64,000 bases of DNA, taken from the NCBI GenBank assembly GCA_963843755.1, contig CAWJLS010000008.1, positions 124,001-188,000 of the forward strand. The letters are read 5' to 3'. A program made the translations under genes and the position numbers. The notes beneath the pieces were generated by a model. That model was not told the origin of the DNA and did no database searches. It worked only from the letters and a program-made list of their open reading frames with translations. The DNA is from CAWJLS01 sp963843755. Its GTDB lineage: Bacteria > Acidobacteriota > Thermoanaerobaculia > Multivoradales > DATKCC01. Below, in pieces: positions 50,709 to 59,607 of the stretch (position 1 is the stretch's first letter; each line of letters begins with the position of its first letter).

Positions 50709-53647
50709 TTCTGCGGTGCTGGTCCTGGCCCGAGCTCGCGTGCATCCTGCTCTGCGACCGGCCGGGCCCGTTGCTCGCGACCGCGCGCGCCATCGAGAGC
50801 ACAACGATCGGCACGCTGCGCACCCACGATCCGGCCTTCGAGCAGGCCTTCCAGGCGGCCCTCCGGGATCACCGCGTCGGGCGCGAGATCGCCCGGCTCT
50901 GGATCAGTGGGCCACCGCAAGAGCCCCATGAGCTCGCGGACGAGCCGGTCGTCGATCTGTCGCTGCTCGACAGGCGTCATGCCGTGGTCGCGGCGAAGAG
51001 CCAGATCGGCATCCTGGAACCGGCCTGGGCACGGGTCGCCGGCCCGCTGCCGGCGTGTCTTCAGGAGGTCGGGGAGCGTGCGTTCCGAAGGCCTCTCGCT
51101 CCGCCCCCGACCGGCCGGGCCGGCCGGGCCGGGGTGGCCGAAACGGGCGGCGTGGAGGCAGATCTCGACCGGTACTGCGGCGCCCTCGAAGCCAGCCGCT
51201 CCCCTGCGGGCGCCGCTGCCTCCCCGTTCGTCGCCCGGATCAGCATCCTGGTGAAGCCGGGGCATCTCTCCGACGTGCGCCGGGATCTCCAACGCCTGGC
51301 CAAGAGCTTGCCGGACGAGCTCACGCTGCGGACCAGCGTCGACGGGGAGGGCACCACGCTCCTCTTGTTCGTGCAACTACCCGATGAGCCGCTCGCCTTC
51401 GCCCGACTGTTGGCGATCAGCCACTGGCTCCGGGTCTGGGAGCCGCTTCGCCCCCACATCCTGGACGTCACGACCCTGTTCGAAGAGTGTGACGGGAGCC
51501 GGGGCGCGACCGGCGCGACCGGCGCAGAGGACGACGAGCCGACGGCCCGCCGGGAGGGCGACGACTCCGGGGACAACGGGTACGGTCTGCTGTACAAGTT
51601 TCCCTCGGACGAGGCCCGGACCTTCGGGCGCTACCGGGCGAAGCTCAAGGGGCTGGGCCGGGTCGAGAGCCGGTCGCTGCACACCTGGATGGCGGCACTC
51701 GACCATACGGTCTCGCGGCCGGAGATGTACGGGGCGATGATGGAGCTCCATGCGGCGGCGAGCAGTGCCTACAGCGACATCATCTACTCGCGGGAGGACC
51801 ACTGGCGGAGGCACGCACGCCTTTCGGACCGGGTCCGTGAGCTGCTGCGCCACGGGCGCGCCGCCTACAACCAGCGCCTGCAGTTCTCTCCGGTCATGCG
51901 CGGGGCTCCGCCGATCAGCGGGCAGCTCCCCTACGGCATCAACCAGATCGTCGGCATGCTCGACGGTCTCGCGGCGTCGATCATCCAGGTCGTTCGGGCC
52001 GACGATCCGGTCGACCCGGACAGCACGCACTCGACGAGAACCATCGTGGTCTTCGAGCCGGACGCGGCCATCGGCACCCGGCCGGTGCTGAATCTGACCA
52101 TCCTGACGGTCAACCTGCTGCAGGCGCTGATCCCGGTGAGCCTCTGCCTGCTGTTTCACGAGATGGGTCATGCCCTCGAGCATCATCTCTGCGACCAGGA
52201 GGCGGTGGATCCCGGCGAGGCGGCGTCGTTGGACCGCCAGGCGTGGCGCGAGAGCCAGCAGGACACGATCGAGCGGATGGCCGATCTGTACTGCGATCAG
52301 GAGGAAGTGTCCGAAGACGAGGGATCGAGCCCTCCGGATCGAGACGATCTTCGCCGCGAGCGGCAGGTCCGGGTCCGGCTCCGGGTGCGGCGGTTCCTCG
52401 AAGACATCTTTCCCCACACGGTCTGGCGCCGCCTGGGCTGTGGCGGCGACTTCGATCTCTTCACGACCCAGTTCCTCGCCGGGCAGGCGATGGGGCTGCG
52501 AACTCAGAGCGATCCGCGGGATCCGAAGGTCTCCCTGTTCGCCTGGGCAGAGACGGCGGTGCACCTGGCCATTCAGCAACTGCTGGCCGAAGAGGGAGAG
52601 GATCTGGACAAGGTCGTACACCGCCTCGCGAGCGGGGACGATCTGCGCGCCGCGTTGGTCGCGAAGCTTCCGAAGGTCCTGGCCTATGCCGCCACGGAGT
52701 TGGGCGACGCCGCCATTGCGCTGGGAAACTCGCAAGCCGAGCTGCAGGACTCCCTGAGGGGCTCCTGGGCTTCGTGGATCTCGATGCTGGCGCTGGTCTG
52801 TGGTCCCGAGCTCGACGGGCCCAAGCCCTACTGGCGCCACCTGGCCTCGTTGATGGAGCGCCTGGCAGCCATCGAAGGGCGCATCGACCGTGTCGAGGAG
52901 GGTCTCCGTGACACCCCCGGCTCGGGGTACCGGACGATCGTCGAGCAGGTCCGGGCCGGGGAGCCGGCGTTCTGTCCCTGGAGCGTGGTCTCCGAAGACT
53001 ACCGACCGACCGACGAGGCGTTTCTCTGGGTGCGGCAGATCCTCCGTGCCGTCACGGAGGACTTCGAGGCGGGGCACCGGGGAGGCATCAGCCTCCAGTC
53101 CTCCCGCGAGCGGGCGCTGGCACCCGACGGCCCGCGTCCGCCGAGACCTCTCGAAGCAGGCCTCTACACCGACCACACCGGCGGTCTCACGGCCGTCGGA
53201 CGAGAGCAACGGCTCCTGCATCTGAAGGTCTGTAACGCCGCGTTCGAATCCCTCTGGGAGCTGACCAGCCGGATCATGGCCGGTCGGATCCGGCGGTTCC
53301 TCGTTCGCAGGAGAGATTTCGAGCGCATCCGATCCAGCGGCCGGGCAAGAGTCCGGATCGGGCAGAAGGTCGCGAATGTGCCGCTGTGCGACGTCTCGCC
53401 GATCGGGTTCAGCGTCGGGCCGGCCGAAGCGCTCGCCGGCCTCGGGCAGGGAGACCGGGTCGAGATCGAGCGCAAAGACGGCCGCTGGCTGCCCTCGACG
53501 GTGATCTGGGCGGCCGACAGGGACGGACCGTCGATCGGCGCCGTGCTCGACGGCGAGCAGGACCAGGGCGCGGCCCCTGCCTCGACCCTGGTGATCAGCT
53601 CGCGCCTCCAGATGGACCCCTACTGGGCCAAGGTGTACGAACCATGA
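50657..53647 (+). CDS. HExxH metallopeptidase-like protein with PilZ-like C-terminus
   Basis: The product has 996 residues from the internal ATG. The N-terminal 330 residues are alpha/beta. A helical region follows (MMELHAAASSAYSDIIYSRE). A hydrophobic strand leads to the zinc motif H501-E-M-G-H505 (LLFHEMGHALEHH), and a downstream ERMADLYCD offers the third ligand, as in gluzincin peptidases. More helices follow. The C-terminus resembles PilZ, with Arg-rich RRRDFERIRSSGRARV and DxSxxG at D912-G917, which suggests cyclic di-GMP sensing. There is no signal peptide. Its stop overlaps the NTPase start by ATGA. The true start probably lies in the preceding frame at 50142. It is not a family I can name. 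Confidence 0.65.
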   Translation: MARRVHGIALEAGVVPVILRCWSWPELACILLCDRPGPLLATARAIESTTIGTLRTHDPAFEQAFQAALRDHRVGREIARLWISGPPQEPHELADEPVVDLSLLDRRHAVVAAKSQIGILEPAWARVAGPLPACLQEVGERAFRRPLAPPPTGRAGRAGVAETGGVEADLDRYCGALEASRSPAGAAASPFVARISILVKPGHLSDVRRDLQRLAKSLPDELTLRTSVDGEGTTLLLFVQLPDEPLAFARLLAISHWLRVWEPLRPHILDVTTLFEECDGSRGATGATGAEDDEPTARREGDDSGDNGYGLLYKFPSDEARTFGRYRAKLKGLGRVESRSLHTWMAALDHTVSRPEMYGAMMELHAAASSAYSDIIYSREDHWRRHARLSDRVRELLRHGRAAYNQRLQFSPVMRGAPPISGQLPYGINQIVGMLDGLAASIIQVVRADDPVDPDSTHSTRTIVVFEPDAAIGTRPVLNLTILTVNLLQALIPVSLCLLFHEMGHALEHHLCDQEAVDPGEAASLDRQAWRESQQDTIERMADLYCDQEEVSEDEGSSPPDRDDLRRERQVRVRLRVRRFLEDIFPHTVWRRLGCGGDFDLFTTQFLAGQAMGLRTQSDPRDPKVSLFAWAETAVHLAIQQLLAEEGEDLDKVVHRLASGDDLRAALVAKLPKVLAYAATELGDAAIALGNSQAELQDSLRGSWASWISMLALVCGPELDGPKPYWRHLASLMERLAAIEGRIDRVEEGLRDTPGSGYRTIVEQVRAGEPAFCPWSVVSEDYRPTDEAFLWVRQILRAVTEDFEAGHRGGISLQSSRERALAPDGPRPPRPLEAGLYTDHTGGLTAVGREQRLLHLKVCNAAFESLWELTSRIMAGRIRRFLVRRRDFERIRSSGRARVRIGQKVANVPLCDVSPIGFSVGPAEALAGLGQGDRVEIERKDGRWLPSTVIWAADRDGPSIGAVLDGEQDQGAAPASTLVISSRLQMDPYWAKVYEP

Positions 53648-55716
53648 CCTCCGCCTGGTGGCTCGATCAGCACCCCCTGACCCAACCGGAAGCCGATCTC
53701 TTTGAAGTCGACGCGGCAGCTCGGGAGTTGGCGCGGCGCCTGCGCGCCGCCCACGGCGGCGACCAGGACGGAAGCCTGTCCAACCTGGTCGTCTCGTTCG
53801 AAGGCCGCCGCGGCGCGGGCAAGACCAGCTTCGTCAACCTGCTCGTCACCCACCTCCGAGACCAGCAAGGTGACGACGCGCCGGTCGAGGTGCGCTACGA
53901 GCCCGACCGCCCCGGCTCGACGCCACTTTCGATCTGGGCGGCGGTCGCCTACAGGGTCGGCGAAGCGCTCTACCACCGGTTCCACCGTCGCTGCCTCGGG
54001 TCGGACCAGGCGGTGGAGATCCTGTCGCCCGCGCAAGCGGCCGAGGGCGCTGACGCGGCGGTGGCCTCGGTCGAGACGGCGTCGTTCAAGGACCCGCGGC
54101 TCCACTGGCTGGAGGTTGCACGGAGACTGAGCGCGGAGGTTTCCAAAGACCAGTGGGGGCCGTGCCTGAATCTCTTCGTCGATGCGCCGTCGAAGATCCC
54201 CGGCCGACACCTGGAGTGGCAAGACGGTCGCAAGGCTCTGCTCCATGCCGCCGAAGGCCTGGTCGCCGCGGGGACCGGGCAGGCCGGAAAGGCTTTGGAC
54301 AAGGGGGGCAGCGCGGCGAGCACCCTGATCGAGAAGCGGCTCGTGGAAGGGCCGACCTGGGGCGTCGACACCGCGGAGTTCGTGGGCGAGCTCGGCGTGC
54401 TCCTGCGGGTCTTCCACAGGAAGCGGCCCGGGTGGCGGGCGGTGGTCGTGCTCGACCACCTGAGCTGCTTCGACGACGTCGACCTGCAGCAGGTCGAGGA
54501 GGCCCTCGGCCTGCTGCGCCAGTTGGAGGGCGTGCTCGTCCTGCTGGTGCTCGATCCGCGGGCCGGACGGCTCCTCGACCCCGCGATGTGGGCCGTCTCT
54601 GCCAGGAGGCCGCGTGAGGACGCGAGAGACGCTCCGCCGCCGGGAGATGCGGAGCAAGACACCAAGGACGCGCGAGACGGGTTCCATGCTCTCGTCGACC
54701 TGCGCCTCCCGGTGCCGACACCGTCGAACTACGAGCTGGTCGGCATGACCCGGCGGTTCATCGAGGAGCTGAACCTGCCGATCTCTTCGTCGGAGGTCAC
54801 CTCCTTCGCGCGCCTCCTCGTCCGGCGGGGCATCGCCCGGCCCCGGGAGACCAAGCGAGCGCTGCTCTGGCTGTGGATGAGGCTCCATCACTCCGACGCG
54901 CCCCGGACGCTCCTGATCGATCGATCCGGTGAGCCGCTCGCGGCGGCGCGGCGACGCGAGGTGCTCGAGCTGCTCCTGGACCTGCACCTGTTCATCGAAA
55001 AGCGGCTGCCGGCGGCGAGCCTGCTCCGGACCGCGGAGAGCTGCTTCCCCGTCCTCGCCCACTTCCCGGTCAGGCCGTGGAACCTCCGGGGCTGGACCGA
55101 TCGCCAGGGGCGAGGGTTGACGCTGTGGGACGGCAAGCTGGACTCCAGCAAGCGGGACCTGATCCTGCTCCTCCGGCTGTTGACCCTGGGCAAGTTCGCC
55201 GGCGCGGAGAGCTTGATGTCCGGGCACCTGTCGAGGGCACGAGAGCTCTGGAGGCGTTGCCGGGAAGAACTGATCGAGGAAGATCCGTTGTGGTTGAAGA
55301 AGCTCGACGAGCTCGAGGCGCGCTCGCTGAAGGCCCACCTCGAGACCCGGCTGAGCCAGGTCTCGCTGACCAGGATGCTCTTCATCGGTTTCCTGATCTC
55401 CGCCGGCCGTCGCTTCGACCTCGCGGGTCCGGCCGAGCCGGACGGTGGCGGCCTACGGCCGTGGGAGCACTGGTTCGACAGCGACTTGCTCACAATGATA
55501 TATCAGCATAAGCAAAGCTCGCTCACGGACCGCCGGTGTTGCCTGGTTCTGTTGAACCTGTTGCACCCCCTCACGGCGGAGGCTCTCAACGCTCCCGAAA
55601 GGGGTGGAGACGCTCCCGGCGGGGGTGGCGACGGGCCCGGGGACGACCGGGAGATGCTGGGGTCGTTGCTCGAGCAACGGACCGCCCTGATTGACACGCT
55701 GAGGGAAAACCTGTAG
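53644..55716 (+). CDS. KAP-like P-loop NTPase
   Basis: The protein has 690 residues. It opens with the KAP-family style DQHPLTQPEADLFEVDAAAR. Walker A is at 54-61 (GRRGAGKT) and Walker B is RAVVVLDHLSCFDDVD near 270. A second hydrophobic strand VLVLLVLDPRAGRLL is sensor-like. An arginine-rich VGMTRRFIEELNLP region follows, then a long helical C-terminus. KAP NTPases act in signalling and in prokaryotic conflict systems, often next to an effector. No membrane insert is evident, unlike many KAP proteins. The 4-base overlap with the metallopeptidase gene indicates a matched pair in which NTP hydrolysis may gate the protease. Confidence 0.75.
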   Translation: MTSAWWLDQHPLTQPEADLFEVDAAARELARRLRAAHGGDQDGSLSNLVVSFEGRRGAGKTSFVNLLVTHLRDQQGDDAPVEVRYEPDRPGSTPLSIWAAVAYRVGEALYHRFHRRCLGSDQAVEILSPAQAAEGADAAVASVETASFKDPRLHWLEVARRLSAEVSKDQWGPCLNLFVDAPSKIPGRHLEWQDGRKALLHAAEGLVAAGTGQAGKALDKGGSAASTLIEKRLVEGPTWGVDTAEFVGELGVLLRVFHRKRPGWRAVVVLDHLSCFDDVDLQQVEEALGLLRQLEGVLVLLVLDPRAGRLLDPAMWAVSARRPREDARDAPPPGDAEQDTKDARDGFHALVDLRLPVPTPSNYELVGMTRRFIEELNLPISSSEVTSFARLLVRRGIARPRETKRALLWLWMRLHHSDAPRTLLIDRSGEPLAAARRREVLELLLDLHLFIEKRLPAASLLRTAESCFPVLAHFPVRPWNLRGWTDRQGRGLTLWDGKLDSSKRDLILLLRLLTLGKFAGAESLMSGHLSRARELWRRCREELIEEDPLWLKKLDELEARSLKAHLETRLSQVSLTRMLFIGFLISAGRRFDLAGPAEPDGGGLRPWEHWFDSDLLTMIYQHKQSSLTDRRCCLVLLNLLHPLTAEALNAPERGGDAPGGGGDGPGDDREMLGSLLEQRTALIDTLRENL

Positions 55717-55730
55717 AACGCTATGGAAGA

Positions 55731-55985
55731 ATGTCATATCCTCCGGAAAACCCGCCGGGGAGACTCCATACAATGTACAAAGACGACTACTACGACCTCC
55801 TCCTAGAAGAGGTGGACGATCTGCCGCACGACCCCAACATCCACGGGGCGTTTGCCGGAGGCCCACCGATTCTCACGGAAGCCGAGGCGCGCAAGCTTCT
55901 GAGCGACCCGGAGAGCTTCGAGCGGCGGGCTCAGGAGGCGCTCCGCCGAGCACGCGAGCGCGCTGCTGCCCAGTCAGGGCACTGA
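55731..55985 (+). CDS. Small charged protein of the NTPase/protease operon
   Basis: The product has 84 residues (70 if started at ATG 55773, which has GGGGAG 10 bases upstream; GGAAGA directly abuts ATG 55731). It has the acidic stretch DDYYDLLLEEVDDLPHDPNI, a Gly/Pro turn, then LTEAEARKLLSDPESFERRA and an amphipathic arginine-rich helix. It starts 14 bases after the NTPase stop. It might be a regulator, inhibitor or substrate adaptor for the protease. No family is recognised, and function is inferred only from position. Confidence 0.6.
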   Translation: MSYPPENPPGRLHTMYKDDYYDLLLEEVDDLPHDPNIHGAFAGGPPILTEAEARKLLSDPESFERRAQEALRRARERAAAQSGH

Positions 55986-56188
55986 CCTCCGGGCCGGGGC
56001 GCCCCCACTCCAAGCCGCCCCTCCCCCCAGCGTTTCAGAACCGAGGTGGATGCATCCCCCCGGCCCAGCGGGCCGTGGCGGAGCGGTGCGCCGTACCTGG
56101 CTGTTCGGCTCGGTGGTTCTCCCCCGTCGGCCGGTAGAATGCTCGCGGCCTGCCCGCCGCCGAACCCACCTGCGAAAGGACCGCCTCG

Positions 56189-59083
56189 ATGCCCGATCCC
56201 CACCGCCGCTGGACCGCACTCCTCAGACCGGCCGCCCGGTCGATCGTCTGCACCGTTCTCGTCCTCTTCGCGCAGGTCGCCCTGTTCGCGGCGCCGGCGC
56301 CGGCAGCCGACACGCCGCCGCTCCTCCTGCCCCTCTCCCACGGGCGCCAGCTCGCCCTGCCGGCGCTCGATCCGGACGTGCCGTCGCCCGCCGAGTTCCT
56401 GGGCTACCCCCTCGGCGCCCGTTTCACCCACCACCTGCGCATCCTCGACTACCTGGACCGCCTGGCCGAGGCGTCGCCCCGGGTGACGCTGTGGCGCTAC
56501 GGCGCGACCTACGAGGGACGGCCCCTGACCCTGGTGGCGATCTCGTCGCCGGAGAACATCGCCCACCTGGGCGAGATCCGGGCCCGGCATCTGCGGCTCG
56601 CCGATCCGCGGGGCCTCGCTCCCGAGGAACGGCAGCGGCTGGTGGAGGAGACCCCGGTGGTGGTGTGGCTGGCCTACGGCGTCCACGGCAACGAGTCCTC
56701 CTCGTCCGAGGCGGCCATGGCCGCGGCCTACGCCCTGGCGGCCGGGGAGGGGGAGTGGCCGGCGCGGCTCGAGCACACGGTGGTGCTGATCGACCCGCTG
56801 GTCAATCCGGATGGCCGCGAGCGCTACGTCACCGCGTACGAACAGCGCCGCGGGGCGAACCCCAACGCCGATCCCGATGCGGCCGAGCACTGGGAGCCGT
56901 GGCCCGGCGGCCGCCAGAATCACTACCTGATCGACCTCAACCGGGACTGGGCGTGGGCGAGCCAGGTGGAGACCCGTGAGCGACTCGCCGCCTACGAGCG
57001 CTGGGAGCCCCAGGTGTTCGTCGACTACCACGAGATGTTCGCCGAGTCGAGCTACTTCTTCCCGCCGGCCGCGGCACCGGTCAACCCGTATCTCGACAAG
57101 CGCACGGTCGGCTGGCTCGACGTCTTCGGCCGGGCCAACGCGGCGGCGTTCGACCGCCAGGGTTGGCCCTACTTCAAGGCGGAGTCGTTCGACCTCTTCT
57201 ACCCGGGCTACGGCGACGCCTACCCGACCTTCCGCGGCGCCGTCGGCATGACCTACGAGATGGCGGGGCACGGCCGGGCCGGCCTGGTGATGGAGCTGCG
57301 CGACGGCAGCCTGTTGACCCTGGCAGACCGCATCGCCCACCACACCACCACGTCGCTGTCGACGGTCGAGACGGCGGCCGACAACCGCCAGCGCCTGCTC
57401 GAGGACTTCGTCGCCTCCCGCGCCGATGCCGCGGCGACTGCCGGCCCGGCCTACCTGTGGTCTGCGGACCGTCACGAGGCCGGCGCCCTCGCCTCGCTGC
57501 TCGCACGCCACGGCATCGAGGTCGCCCGCCTGGAGCAGCCGACCCGTCTCGGCGCCCGCGAGCTGACCGCGGACGACAGCACCCGGCCGAGCCTGCAGTC
57601 GTTCCCGGCGGGGACGTACGTCGTGCAGTCGGCTCAGCCCCTGGGGAACCTGGTCAAGACGCTGCTGGGGCGCTCGACCCGCATCGACGAGTCCTATCTC
57701 GAGCGCCAGCGCAAACGCCTGGAGCGCAACCTCGGGACCGAGTTCTACGACATCACCGCCTGGTCGCTGCCGCTGGCCTACAACCTGGAAGCCTGGGTGG
57801 CGCCCGAGCCCCCGGCCGGGCTGGCCACGACACCGTTCGAGCCGGCGCGCCGGATGGACGAGCCCGAAGGGCCCGATCGACTCGACAGGCCGGACGGGCC
57901 CGATGTGGGCAGCAGCGACATGGTGGGGCTCGAACCCGCCGCCTTGGCAGCGCCGTCGGAGGGCGTCGGCTACCTGGTGGCGCCGGCCGGGTTGGACGGC
58001 TATCGCTTCGTCGCCGACCTGCTGCGCGAGGGCATCGACTTCCGGGTCGCCTTCGACAGTTTCGATCTCGCGGGGACCTCCTATCCGTCGGGGACCGTGT
58101 TCATCCCGCGGCTGGGGAACGAAGAGCGGCAGGAGCGCATGGCATCGGGAGACGGCGGCGGTGGGGCGGCGGACGGCGGCGCCCTGGCGATGCGGATCGA
58201 CGAGCTGGCGAAGGCCCACGGCGTGGTGGCCCGGGAGGCCGAGACGTTCTACACCGGCCGTGGCGTCTCCCTCGGGTCGGACCTGGTGCCGACGGTCGTG
58301 CCGCCGAAGGTCGGTGTGCTCTCCGGCCGCGGGACCTCGCCCACCTCGTTCGGGTTCCTCTGGCACCTCCTCGACCGGCAGATCGGGCTCCCCCACAGCC
58401 GCCTCGACATGGACCGGCTGGGCGGCATCGACCTGTCCGATTTCGACGTGCTGGTGCTGCCGGACGGATGGGGCTACTCGAGCATCCTCGACGGCGAGAC
58501 GGCCGACGAGGTGGTCCGTTGGGTCAAGGACGGCGGCGTGCTGGTGGCGGTGGGCGGGGCGTACCGTTGGCTCGCCCAGCACGACCTGACCGAGGTCAAG
58601 CCGTGGAAGCCGGCGGAGAGCGGCGGCGACGCCAAGCGGGGCGGCGAGGGGAAGGCGTCCGGCGGCGGCACCGACGCGGCCAAGACGCCGGACGAGGTCG
58701 AGGAGTCGCTGGCCCAGCGGCCGATCCAGACGCCGGGCGCGATCGTCGCCACCGCGCTGACCCCGGACCATCCGCTGGCCCTCGGTGTGCCGGCGCCGCC
58801 GCCGGTGCTGGTCACCGGGCAGACGGTGCTGCTGCCGACCGGCGATCCCCAGGTCGACGTGCTGCGGGTGGTCGAGAAGGACCCGATCCTGGCGGGCGTC
58901 GCCTGGCCGGAGGCGGTCGATCGGCTGTCCGGCTCGCTGCTGGCGAGCGTCGAGCGCCAGGGGCGCGGCTCGGTGGTGCTGTTCGCCCAGGAGCCCGACT
59001 TCCGCCTGTTCTGGCGCGGCACGGCACCGCTCTTCTTGAACGCGGTCACCTACGGCCCGACCCTCTCCGGGGGGCGGCGGTGA
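56189..59083 (+). CDS. Secreted M14-family zinc carboxypeptidase-like protein
   Basis: The 964-residue protein has a signal peptide ending APAPAAD (about residue 40). The M14 domain lies at about 65-390. Zinc ligands HxxE are H166 and E169 (YGVHGNES), arginine is in DLNRDWAW, and the third zinc histidine is in FVDYHEM. The catalytic glutamate is probably in MTYEMAGHG. A long C-terminal part follows, including a domain like type 1 glutamine amidotransferases (FDVLVLPDGWGYSS and VVRWVKDGGVLVAVGGAYRW). It probably cleaves C-terminal residues of peptides or peptidoglycan stem peptides outside the cell. A disordered GGDAKRGGEGKASGGG insert lies near 810. Confidence 0.85.
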   Translation: MPDPHRRWTALLRPAARSIVCTVLVLFAQVALFAAPAPAADTPPLLLPLSHGRQLALPALDPDVPSPAEFLGYPLGARFTHHLRILDYLDRLAEASPRVTLWRYGATYEGRPLTLVAISSPENIAHLGEIRARHLRLADPRGLAPEERQRLVEETPVVVWLAYGVHGNESSSSEAAMAAAYALAAGEGEWPARLEHTVVLIDPLVNPDGRERYVTAYEQRRGANPNADPDAAEHWEPWPGGRQNHYLIDLNRDWAWASQVETRERLAAYERWEPQVFVDYHEMFAESSYFFPPAAAPVNPYLDKRTVGWLDVFGRANAAAFDRQGWPYFKAESFDLFYPGYGDAYPTFRGAVGMTYEMAGHGRAGLVMELRDGSLLTLADRIAHHTTTSLSTVETAADNRQRLLEDFVASRADAAATAGPAYLWSADRHEAGALASLLARHGIEVARLEQPTRLGARELTADDSTRPSLQSFPAGTYVVQSAQPLGNLVKTLLGRSTRIDESYLERQRKRLERNLGTEFYDITAWSLPLAYNLEAWVAPEPPAGLATTPFEPARRMDEPEGPDRLDRPDGPDVGSSDMVGLEPAALAAPSEGVGYLVAPAGLDGYRFVADLLREGIDFRVAFDSFDLAGTSYPSGTVFIPRLGNEERQERMASGDGGGGAADGGALAMRIDELAKAHGVVAREAETFYTGRGVSLGSDLVPTVVPPKVGVLSGRGTSPTSFGFLWHLLDRQIGLPHSRLDMDRLGGIDLSDFDVLVLPDGWGYSSILDGETADEVVRWVKDGGVLVAVGGAYRWLAQHDLTEVKPWKPAESGGDAKRGGEGKASGGGTDAAKTPDEVEESLAQRPIQTPGAIVATALTPDHPLALGVPAPPPVLVTGQTVLLPTGDPQVDVLRVVEKDPILAGVAWPEAVDRLSGSLLASVERQGRGSVVLFAQEPDFRLFWRGTAPLFLNAVTYGPTLSGGRR

Positions 59084-59181
59084 GCGCGGCTCTGGGGACG
59101 GATCGCCTGGCGGCCAGCCGGTCGAGGGCGCTGGGGGCCGGAGGACGCCGGGCTCTCGGGCCCGATCCGGGTGTCGCGGCC

Positions 59182-59211
59182 TTGCAGGAATTTTGGGGCT
59201 TCGGCTAGAGT
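59182..59211 (+). promoter_or_regulatory. Possible sigma-70 promoter of rpmE
   Basis: TTGCAG (59182-59187), 18 bases and TAGAGT (59206-59211) lie 70 bases before rpmE. The hexamers match consensus moderately (3 of 6 and 4 of 6). Confidence 0.35.
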
Positions 59212-59220
59212 TGCAGATTC

Positions 59221-59236
59221 GCGGGTCAAATCCCGC
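59221..59236 (+). other. Short hairpin in the rpmE leader
   Basis: GCGGG (59221-59225) pairs with CCCGC (59232-59236) around a 6-base loop. It resembles a tRNA T-arm lacking one loop base, but no other tRNA part is present. It could be a site for feedback regulation of rpmE or a relic of a tRNA 3' end. Confidence 0.3.
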
Positions 59237-59280
59237 AACCGACTTCGCCTCCCATCCGAGGACATCTCGAGGACGATACC

Positions 59281-59496
59281 GTGAAGAAAGACATCCATCC
59301 CGAGCTCCACATGGTGACCGCCGTCTGTGCCTGCGGCAACACCTTCCAGACCCGCTCGACCAAGGACGAGCTGCGGCTCGAGATCTGCAGCGCCTGCCAC
59401 CCGTTCTTCACCGGCAAGCAGAAGCTGGTCGACTCCGCCGGCCGCGTCGAGCGCTTCCAGCGCCGTTACGGCAAGCGGACCGCCGCAGCGTCCTGA
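59281..59496 (+). CDS. rpmE: 50S ribosomal protein L31
   Basis: The 71-residue product begins at GTG (KKDIHPELHMVTAVCACGNT). It has the zinc-binding C+ form with two cysteine pairs (VCACGNTF and ICSACHPFFTGKQKLVD) and the typical basic end RVERFQRRYGKR. L31 sits at the 50S central protuberance and bridges to 30S. Cysteine-containing L31 is replaced by a paralogue under zinc starvation in some bacteria. It starts the translation/cell-wall run that continues through murA. Confidence 0.97.
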   Translation: MKKDIHPELHMVTAVCACGNTFQTRSTKDELRLEICSACHPFFTGKQKLVDSAGRVERFQRRYGKRTAAAS

Positions 59497-59607
59497 CCCG
59501 TCGACTCGACGATCCGGCCGGACCGCGCCCGCCTACTTGGATCGGGGGGCGCCGTCCGGCCTCGTCGTATCGCGTAACCCCCACGCGGACCTTCCCCCGG
59601 ATCCCAG

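Noticed and set aside
59160..59245. A tRNA gene before rpmE suggested by a T-arm-like hairpin
   Set aside because: No D-arm, anticodon arm or matching acceptor strand is present, and the T-loop is one base short.
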